Source of the DNA: Candidatus Methylarchaceae archaeon HK01M
GTDB lineage: Archaea > Thermoproteota > Nitrososphaeria > Nitrososphaerales > JACAEJ01
DNA: 11,560 nt
Direction: 5' to 3'
Assembly (NCBI GenBank): GCA_024256245.1
Contig: JAKLZD010000079.1
Location: forward strand, 1 to 11,560
Shown: one piece after another, positions 7,458-11,560 of the stretch
Numbering within the stretch: position 1 is the stretch's first letter
How the letters are laid out: every line of letters starts with the position of its first letter
Notes under the pieces: generated by a model
Told to the model about the DNA's origin: nothing
Seen by the model: only the letters and a program-made list of their open reading frames with translations
The model's database searches: none
Program-made: the position numbers and the translations under genes

Positions 7458-7520
7458 TCCGCCGAGCTTCAGGAAATCTCTTCTGCTTATCTTGCTGGAT
7501 TCGTCGTCTTTAGTCTTTAT
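7458..7520 (-). other. In-frame Tat signal peptide coding region without a normal start codon
   Basis: Upstream of the first Met the same frame reads KTKDDESSKISRRDFLKLGG, directly followed by the hydrophobic MATITTFALG. SRRDFLK is a textbook twin-arginine motif (arginine codons at 7484-7479), so this belongs to the protein and directs folded export. The frame stays open back to a TGA at 7550-7548 but contains no ATG, GTG or TTG. The candidates are an ATA at 7520-7518, or a GTG at 7551-7549 that would need a one-base shift, because its own frame ends at TAA after 13 codons. The GTG lies about 29 bases after a TATA box, as a leaderless start would. Confidence 0.75.
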
Positions 7521-7576
7521 AGAATCGGAATGGTATGATAACTTCGATCACCTAGAATTAGGGCTAAAACTTTTTC

Positions 7577-7584
7577 TATATAAA
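7577..7584 (-). promoter_or_regulatory. TATA-like promoter of the formate-dehydrogenase-like operon
   Basis: On the minus strand TTTATATA lies 28-30 bases before GTG 7551 and within 60 bases of the ATA at 7520. A second box, TTATATATT, lies near 7594-7603. The sequence between this and the zinc-finger stop (7636) is strongly AT-rich. Assigned by pattern and position. Confidence 0.45.
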
Positions 7585-7635
7585 GTTTTTACAATATATA
7601 AAAGACTATAAAATTGCGGTAGTAGTAACCGCCCA

Positions 7636-7857
7636 CTACCATCTATATCGGTATTTTCTTCTATTGCTTCTGTAAGTTCTTGAAGTTGGAGACCTTTGTG
7701 CAGACAGATACCTTCCACAATTACGGCAGAGAAGAATGAATGACTGAGATTTTTCATCAAAACAACGATCTCTGTGAGTTCTACAGACATTGATACCACA
7801 TCTCTGACAAGGAACTGCCTTTGCAGTACCACAGATATCACAGTTCTTCCTAACCAT
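7636..7857 (-). CDS. Small cysteine-rich zinc-finger protein (B-box/AN1-like spacing)
   Basis: A protein of about 73 residues. From its ATG the metal ligands run C-x2-C (CDIC), C-x2-C (CQRC), C-x4-C-x2-H (GINVCRTH), another C, and a final C-x2-C (CRNC): eight cysteines and one histidine, enough for two zinc sites. The order C2-C2-C-H-C resembles B-box or AN1-type fingers. The C-terminal 20 residues are rich in Arg and Tyr (YRSNRRKYRYRW end), which suggests nucleic-acid or acidic-partner binding. A TTG at 7869 would add four residues, but AGGAG lies directly against it and is better placed for the ATG at 7857. It lies just upstream of, and in line with, the formate-dehydrogenase-like operon, so a regulatory link is possible but unproven. 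Confidence 0.65.
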   Translation of the reverse strand: MVRKNCDICGTAKAVPCQRCGINVCRTHRDRCFDEKSQSFILLCRNCGRYLSAQRSPTSRTYRSNRRKYRYRW

Positions 7858-7869
7858 TTCTACTTGCAA

Positions 7870-8230
7870 CTCCTATACATCTTTTAGTGGTATTTCCAAG
7901 TGATAGAAGATAACTGCTCGGTCTCTTTTCCCTTTGATAGCTTTCTCTTACTTAAAGAATACAACCCCGATAGCAGAAGGACCGCTATTTCGCTAGAATC
8001 TCACTAGCTTATCAAGGGGGTAAACAATGTTCTATGTTACATAGGTCAATCAGATAATATATACCTTGATATTTATATAATTGTTTGCTTCAAGTTGAGT
8101 ATCGATTCTTAACCGTTAAGGCACAGTAAAATGTGAGGAGCTCTATCTACCATTTATTAGAATTCTTGTGACAATCAGATATGATCTACTTCATTGTAAA
8201 TTAAATGGATATTGTCCTGTCTACTCAACT
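7870..8230. other. Gene-free region with several inverted repeats and a TATA-like stretch
   Basis: I see no convincing ORF or tRNA here. It holds four short inverted repeats: ATAGC...GCTAT (7970-7988), GCTAG...CTAGC (7992-8008), CTATGT-T-ACATAG (8032-8044) and CTTAAC-C-GTTAAG (8108-8120). An AT-rich stretch (8053-8080) contains TTATATAAATATC on the minus strand, which could start a transcript near 8048 running into the zinc-finger gene with a leader of about 190 bases. The first three repeats would then lie in the leader. This is inference from pattern only. Confidence 0.35.
8068..8080 (-). promoter_or_regulatory. Candidate TATA element upstream of the zinc-finger gene
   Basis: On the minus strand this is TTATATAAATATC, the best TATA-like sequence between the helical-protein gene and the zinc-finger gene. 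It would place the transcript start near 8045-8050, far from the ATG at 7857. A nearer promoter was not obvious. Confidence 0.3.
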
Positions 8231-8776
8231 TTAATCGACGGCGCCTATGATCTCATAACGCTTCCTTAAGGCTAAGAAAAGATCATCGATCATATACAAG
8301 ATTTCTTTGCACATATTAAGAGAGATCGATTTCTTCGAAGAAATCTTAGAAGCTAGCTTAAAAAGCAGAGCAATCGCACTCAATAACTCTGTATCTACAT
8401 CTATTAACTCGTCTAATCTCTTTGCATCTACTATGTTACGTGATCTGACCATGGTCTTATATCCTCTGGCTTCCATAAGTTTAAACTCATTGAAGAGGTC
8501 AAGAAGTTTGAGGTAGATCTTGTTTAGTTTCCCCTTTTTACTAGAATTTTGGGTCTTACCCCCGAGATTATCGATTGTTTTAAGGATGTATGCGGTCTGT
8601 GTAGTCAGACGATTGCTTACCAGCTTATCCACTTCTCTCATCTTTATCAAGGTTGAGCGCCCAGTGTCTATTGCCCGCTGAAGTCTTGAAGCGAGCATTC
8701 TTGCCTCTTTTATTTGCTGAGCCTTACCAGTCGATTTGCCATCGCCGTTAGATTCGCTTGTCATTCCTAGTCCCAT
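8231..8776 (-). CDS. All-helical hypothetical protein
   Basis: This encodes 181 residues that I do not recognise. A polar, Gly/Ser-rich N-terminus (1-18) precedes what looks like continuous alpha-helix. Segments are about 19-70, an SSKKGK linker near 78-83, then 84-115, 118-145 and 150-178. The composition is rich in Lys, Leu, Arg, Asp and Ile, with heptad-like spacing and a single Cys. There are no membrane segments and no enzyme motif. The size and helical character recall scaffold or ESCRT-III/PspA-like proteins, but I see no diagnostic match and do not assign one. ATG 8776 and ATG 8764 are both possible. A TTTTAAA box lies 16-22 bases before the first. It lies downstream of the dCTP-deaminase-like gene on the same strand, with a hairpin between, so it probably has its own transcript. 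Confidence 0.7.
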   Translation of the reverse strand: MGLGMTSESNGDGKSTGKAQQIKEARMLASRLQRAIDTGRSTLIKMREVDKLVSNRLTTQTAYILKTIDNLGGKTQNSSKKGKLNKIYLKLLDLFNEFKLMEARGYKTMVRSRNIVDAKRLDELIDVDTELLSAIALLFKLASKISSKKSISLNMCKEILYMIDDLFLALRKRYEIIGAVD

Positions 8777-8822
8777 ATGTATATCGATTCTTTAAAATTG
8801 TTTTCCTTAAAGCTTTACAACA

Positions 8823-8845
8823 ATCCTACTTACATTCGATAGGAT
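8823..8845 (-). terminator. Hairpin downstream of the dCTP-deaminase-like gene
   Basis: ATCCTA (8823-8828) and TAGGAT (8840-8845) form a 6-bp stem with an 11-base loop, starting 10 bases after the minus-strand stop at 8855. It separates that gene from the promoter of the helical protein. No long T-tract follows, so termination here is tentative. Confidence 0.35.
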
Positions 8846-8854
8846 CGTTCTCCT

Positions 8855-9373
8855 TTACTCTTTAAGCCTCTTTTTGGCCAGACTTTTCAAGTCGGCGTAG
8901 AGACCTTTGAACTTATTGGACAAGAGGTTGATGTATAGCTCTATCTCTTCATCGTTCATGTACTGAAACATGTATGAACCCTCATAAAGGCTAGGATCAC
9001 CCATTCTTGTCATAAATTCTATATGCATGAATGGATCTCCCTCTTTGATCGTTATAGGTTGCCTGTCATTACTAAGGTTGACGATCTCTAAGGCCAGCCT
9101 TCCTACGAACCCGCTATGAACCTTCGCCGCATTTAGGAAAGATAGACCCATCCTTCCATACTTGCTCTTGGCAGTAAGGTGGGCCACATATTCAGGAGGT
9201 GTGAACACTATCTCATGGGAGATAAGATTTTTGTGTTCTAGATAGTTCATCATAGTCTCTTCCTTGACTGTCAGAATGTAACCATCCCCATCTAGCAACC
9301 TGGAGTTGAAGGGGTATATGCACTTATACTCGTCGATCAACTTTATAAGTTCACTTTTACCCATGATACACAT
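8855..9373 (-). CDS. dCTP deaminase/dUTPase-superfamily protein with an altered active site
   Basis: A 172-residue member of the trimeric dCTP deaminase/dUTPase fold, which removes or converts pyrimidine deoxynucleotides. The core reads AKSKYGRMGL (68-77), matching the family S-x-x-x-R signature (Ser70, Arg74). It is followed by NAAKVHSGFVGRLALEI (81-97), matching A-x-x-I-D-x-G-[FW]-x-G-x-x-x-L-E. Glu96 fits the catalytic glutamate of dCTP deaminases. The conserved aspartate before the glycine is His86 here, which could weaken or change activity. GSYMFQ (132-137) matches the nucleotide-binding tail, and the last 30 residues form an extra charged helix. A second Met (9364) is possible. A TATA-like TTTTTAAT on the minus strand lies about 36 bases before the first ATG, giving a short leader. 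The substrate is uncertain. Confidence 0.72.
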   Translation of the reverse strand: MCIMGKSELIKLIDEYKCIYPFNSRLLDGDGYILTVKEETMMNYLEHKNLISHEIVFTPPEYVAHLTAKSKYGRMGLSFLNAAKVHSGFVGRLALEIVNLSNDRQPITIKEGDPFMHIEFMTRMGDPSLYEGSYMFQYMNDEEIELYINLLSNKFKGLYADLKSLAKKRLKE

Positions 9374-9403
9374 TTTTATAGCACAGCACGACTATTGAAA
9401 ACA

Positions 9404-9414
9404 AGATTAAAAAC
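9404..9414 (-). promoter_or_regulatory. TATA-like element for the dCTP-deaminase-like gene
   Basis: On the minus strand this is CGTTTTTAATC, about 36 bases before ATG 9373. A transcript would start near 9383 with a leader of roughly ten bases. It separates this gene from the CPBP gene upstream on the same strand. Confidence 0.4.
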
Positions 9415-9446
9415 GTTTAGGGGAATATAAAATAACATTATCAAAG

Positions 9447-10415
9447 TTAAATTCCCTCTTCTTTCAAGAATTCTTTTCTACTGTGAATTTTAATTATCCT
9501 TCCAAGGGCATGGATCAAAAGAAACAAAATAGATGCCAGCCCAACGATTATTACAGACCAATCGGCAAAGTAAAGAAGACTGCTCTCTCCAACAACCTTC
9601 TCAAAATAGTAGTAAGAACCTGTGAAATAGTTGAAGGACCAGTGAAGAAGAACTGCACCAGGCAGGCCGTAAAATAGGTAGACCAAGCCAAAGATTATTC
9701 CCACGAGAGAACTTGTGGTTACCTTACCGATCTCCCACCCCCCTCCAAGAGCAACATGAGCATAGCCGAAGAGCAATCCGCTGATAAAGACGACAAGATA
9801 GAGAAGCCTCATATCTGCCTTTCTCATCTTAGGCGTATACTCTGATGGACGCCATAAGGCCTTAAAGAAGTTGAAGCTGGCCCCTCTGACCATCAAGATG
9901 ATAACCGTTGCTGTACCGATAGCGAAGATTCTAAAGATGAACTCTTCCAATAGGGGGGCGAGGGAGTCGGATAGGAAATCCAATATAGGATTTGTCTCTG
10001 GGAGAGAACCTGTTGGGATGCCTACCCCTTCCTGCAGTAATGAGATAAAGACGATAATCAACAAGAGGGCTGAGAAGTTTACAGCGATGGTCGACAAGGT
10101 ATTATCGAAGATCACCTTTAGCCCATCTCTTAGAGCTATCCTAGGAAACCTATGTAATTTTAGACGAGGACCTCTCATGGCCATAATGAAGATAGCCAAG
10201 TAGATGAACCAGAGAAACACGAAGAGTGTTTTTATTAAGTTGGTTGAACTTCTGCCCACATTTGTGTTGAAGATTATATACAATCCCAAGGGGAAGGAGA
10301 ATATCATAAGGCCTAACAGCAATAGAACCAACATTACGTAAGTCAGTCTGATCGCAGTTGGGAGCATATCATAGGTATCAGATTTAGAAGGAGCTTCTTT
10401 CAAGCTACTTTTCAT
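9447..10415 (-). CDS. CPBP-family intramembrane metalloprotease
   Basis: A 322-residue membrane protein of the CPBP (CAAX prenyl protease 2/Rce1-like, 'Abi') family, which cleaves substrates within or next to the membrane. All three catalytic motifs are present: EEFIFR (E157-E158-x3-R162), FGYAH (F216-x3-H220) and HWSFN (H258-x3-N262). Hydrophobic segments lie at about 21-50, 62-80, 108-128, 150-176, 203-222, 234-262 and 286-304. The N-terminal 18 residues are polar, with no signal peptide. It diverges from the Rossmann-fold gene, with only 22 bases between the outermost possible starts, so their promoters must overlap. The substrate cannot be predicted. In bacteria some members act in bacteriocin immunity, but nothing here points to that. 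Confidence 0.88.
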   Translation of the reverse strand: MKSSLKEAPSKSDTYDMLPTAIRLTYVMLVLLLLGLMIFSFPLGLYIIFNTNVGRSSTNLIKTLFVFLWFIYLAIFIMAMRGPRLKLHRFPRIALRDGLKVIFDNTLSTIAVNFSALLLIIVFISLLQEGVGIPTGSLPETNPILDFLSDSLAPLLEEFIFRIFAIGTATVIILMVRGASFNFFKALWRPSEYTPKMRKADMRLLYLVVFISGLLFGYAHVALGGGWEIGKVTTSSLVGIIFGLVYLFYGLPGAVLLHWSFNYFTGSYYYFEKVVGESSLLYFADWSVIIVGLASILFLLIHALGRIIKIHSRKEFLKEEGI

Positions 10416-10437
10416 TACTTCAGCACTAATATTAAGG

Positions 10438-11259
10438 TTGAGTCTAATGTATCTTAGAATGACTAAACTAGTGATTAGAACAGTTTTTATTAGCGATCTA
10501 CTTTATTTAATCAATCGTTTGGCAAATATCTTCAAGGACAAGCTGATTCTGATAGCTGGTGGTGGGCACTTCGGCACAGAGGCGATGATCTCGGTGAGGG
10601 CATCATCTGCAAGAGTGATCTTGGTCGATAATATGCATGACTGCAAGGCAAGCAGGTTCATAGATGAGAGGATAAAGGTATCAAACATAGATGAAGCCTT
10701 GAGGATAAGATCGGATAGGGTTATATTCTTCCTTTGTGATGCTGTTGAGTTCTTGATGAATTTTATGAAGAAGGCAACTCCAGACTACATCGTCCCAGCC
10801 ATACCAGGACACCTTGCAGGTGAGGTGGTCAAGAGATGGCTCGAAGGAGAGGGTTTTAGAGTGGAAGGAGAGTCAGAGATGGTAAGGGAAGTATTGAAGG
10901 AGATACCAGAGAGCCTTGTTATGAATTTTAATGAAGATAAAGGAATAATCGTCACTAGCTACATGCCCAAAGGTAAGCTATGCAAGATTTCCTGTGACCA
11001 GCCCTTGAATTTCTGCCGAACTACAGGTAGACCGAAAGCAGGTCCTATGTACAGCATATTCGAATTTGCAACTTGGGGGAAAGCAGATGTCTTTAAGATA
11101 CTCCGTAGCTATAAGCTTCAGCGTGATGTGGGTTGCTTTAGAGGAGAGGAATTTGCATCCTTCTTATCTGATTTAAAGAAGATCGAGACTCCTTACAGCT
11201 TAGCCATCGGGACTTCATGCTCTTGTCACGGTGTTTTAAATCTATTTTCAGTTGACTGA
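10438..11259 (+). CDS. Rossmann-fold protein with a C-terminal cysteine cluster, function unknown
   Basis: Up to 273 residues. LILIAGGGHFGTEA (36-49), followed by VILVDN (60-65), is a TrkA-N/NAD-like nucleotide-binding start. The middle holds IVPAIPGHLAGE (118-129). The second half has LCKISCDQPLNFCRTTGRP (181-199) with Cys182, Cys186 and Cys193, then Cys233, and a final TSCSCHGV (259-266) with Cys261, Cys263 and His264. From memory this matches an uncharacterised family in anaerobes with a C-x-C-H-G ending. The cysteines could bind an Fe-S cluster or zinc. There is no membrane segment or RCK_C domain. The start is unclear: TTG 10438 is outermost, with ATG 10447, ATG 10459, GTG 10471 and TTG 10519 also in frame. 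A TATA-like TTTTTATTAG (10484-10493) would favour TTG 10519 as a leaderless start and remove a doubtful N-terminal stretch. Confidence 0.72.
   Translation: MSLMYLRMTKLVIRTVFISDLLYLINRLANIFKDKLILIAGGGHFGTEAMISVRASSARVILVDNMHDCKASRFIDERIKVSNIDEALRIRSDRVIFFLCDAVEFLMNFMKKATPDYIVPAIPGHLAGEVVKRWLEGEGFRVEGESEMVREVLKEIPESLVMNFNEDKGIIVTSYMPKGKLCKISCDQPLNFCRTTGRPKAGPMYSIFEFATWGKADVFKILRSYKLQRDVGCFRGEEFASFLSDLKKIETPYSLAIGTSCSCHGVLNLFSVD
10484..10493 (+). promoter_or_regulatory. Possible TATA box inside the annotated 5' end of the Rossmann-fold gene
   Basis: TTTTTATTAG lies 26-35 bases before an in-frame TTG at 10519, just ahead of the first residues of the nucleotide-binding fold. If it is the real promoter, the coding region begins at 10519 and the intergenic space from the CPBP gene grows to about 100 bases. 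Confidence 0.35.
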
Positions 11260-11533
11260 CATGGGGATTAAATTACCCCCTCCCATTCTCAGTTGCCGAT
11301 ATGCATATTTACAGTTTTTTAAGGCGAATATAAGCGCCGTTCGACGATCTTAGCTGATTTCGATAGAACTATCGACTGACTATATAATCACGTTTTTATC
11401 AGAATCGACGAATATATTTTATCATTCGCTTATTAAGTATTATAAGATTCTTACTTAAAAATTAGTTAAAAAAAACTAGTGAAGGTAGATTTGGGTTTAT
11501 TTAGGGGAAGAAGTTTCCTTTCCTTAATATCCG
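11260..11533. other. AT-rich region between convergent genes, no gene seen
   Basis: About 270 bases without a convincing ORF or tRNA. It holds a T6 tract (11315-11320) that could end the plus-strand Rossmann-fold transcript. It also holds a perfect 7-bp inverted repeat with a 2-base centre, TCGATAG-AA-CTATCGA (11360-11375). A stretch of eight A (11468-11475) reads as T8 on the minus strand, a likely terminator for the gene entering from the right edge. Confidence 0.5.
11468..11475 (-). terminator. T8 tract, likely terminator of the gene at the right edge
   Basis: Eight consecutive A on the plus strand give a T8 run on the minus strand, about 60 bases after the TAA at 11534-11536. Archaeal transcription commonly ends at such runs. 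No strong stem precedes it. Confidence 0.4.
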
Positions 11534-11560
11534 TTACTCTTCTTCCCACTCCTCTTCCCA
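11534..11560 (-). CDS. Partial CDS: acidic C-terminal tail of a gene running off the window
   Basis: The last 27 bases on the minus strand read WEEEWEEE followed by TAA. A short Glu-rich tail with tryptophans just before a stop is a common way for archaeal cytosolic proteins to end, and a T8 tract follows. Only eight codons are visible, so the identity is unknown and the frame is an inference. Confidence 0.45.
   Translation of the reverse strand, partial: WEEEWEEE

Noticed and set aside
7548..7841. 97-residue minus-strand frame overlapping the zinc-finger gene
   Set aside because: The overlapping frame has the ordered CxxC/CxxC/CxxH pattern; this one has none and runs into the AT-rich operon promoter.
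8307..10203. Plus-strand frames at 8307-8516, 9483-9677 and 9871-10203
   Set aside because: Each lies opposite a gene with good structure (helical protein or CPBP protease with all catalytic motifs) and has no promoter of its own.
8231..10415. Helical protein, dCTP deaminase-like protein and CPBP protease as an antiviral defence operon
   Set aside because: dCTP deaminases and 'Abi' proteases can act in defence, but these genes have separate promoters and a hairpin between them, with no recognisable sensor, nuclease or mobile element nearby.
1..11560. CRISPR array, tRNA, rRNA or insertion sequence
   Set aside because: I found no regularly spaced repeats, no cloverleaf-like sequence in the intergenic regions, and no transposase or terminal repeats.

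Overview
This window is almost certainly archaeal. Several genes carry a TATA-like box about 25-36 bases before the start codon, with little or no room for a leader (clearest at 539-571). The gene content agrees: an aIF2B/ribose-1,5-bisphosphate-isomerase-family protein, a small protein resembling the CDC48/VAT N-domain, and NrfD-type anaerobic respiration genes. Transcript ends are often marked by short T-tracts. I cannot name the lineage from sequence alone.

Layout, left to right. (1) 9-386, minus: a small four-helix membrane protein, divergent from (2) 569-1549, plus: an eIF2B/R15P-isomerase-family protein whose two catalytic positions are changed. (3) 1653-2285, plus: a GNAT acetyltransferase with a tandem-duplicated tail; a possible leaderless 23-codon ORF overlaps its start. 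A perfect hairpin (2348-2365) separates it from (4) the main block on the minus strand, 7520 down to 2401. This is a formate-dehydrogenase-like operon: a Tat-exported molybdopterin catalytic subunit, a four-cluster iron-sulfur subunit with a C-terminal membrane helix, an NrfD-type eight-helix membrane subunit, and a stand-alone CDC48-N-like double-psi barrel protein. (5) 7636-7857, minus: a cysteine-rich zinc-ribbon/B-box-like protein just upstream of the operon, itself preceded by a gene-free 370-base stretch rich in inverted repeats. (6) 8231-10415, minus: an all-helical protein of unknown function, a dCTP deaminase/dUTPase-like protein and a CPBP intramembrane protease. (7) 10438-11259, plus: a Rossmann-fold protein with a C-terminal cysteine cluster. 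(8) 11534-11560, minus: the acidic tail of a gene that continues beyond the window.

How the genes work together: the three-subunit enzyme most likely oxidises formate on the outer face of the membrane. Electrons would pass through the iron-sulfur subunit to the NrfD subunit and the quinone pool. The assignment rests on FdnG-like signatures (Cys192-His193, Arg382 and the C-terminal region), with cysteine in place of selenocysteine and NrfD in place of the cytochrome b subunit. The oddest point is its N-terminus. A perfect Tat motif is encoded in frame upstream of the first Met, but no standard start codon lies between it and the preceding stop. The other genes look like independently transcribed housekeeping or uncharacterised genes.
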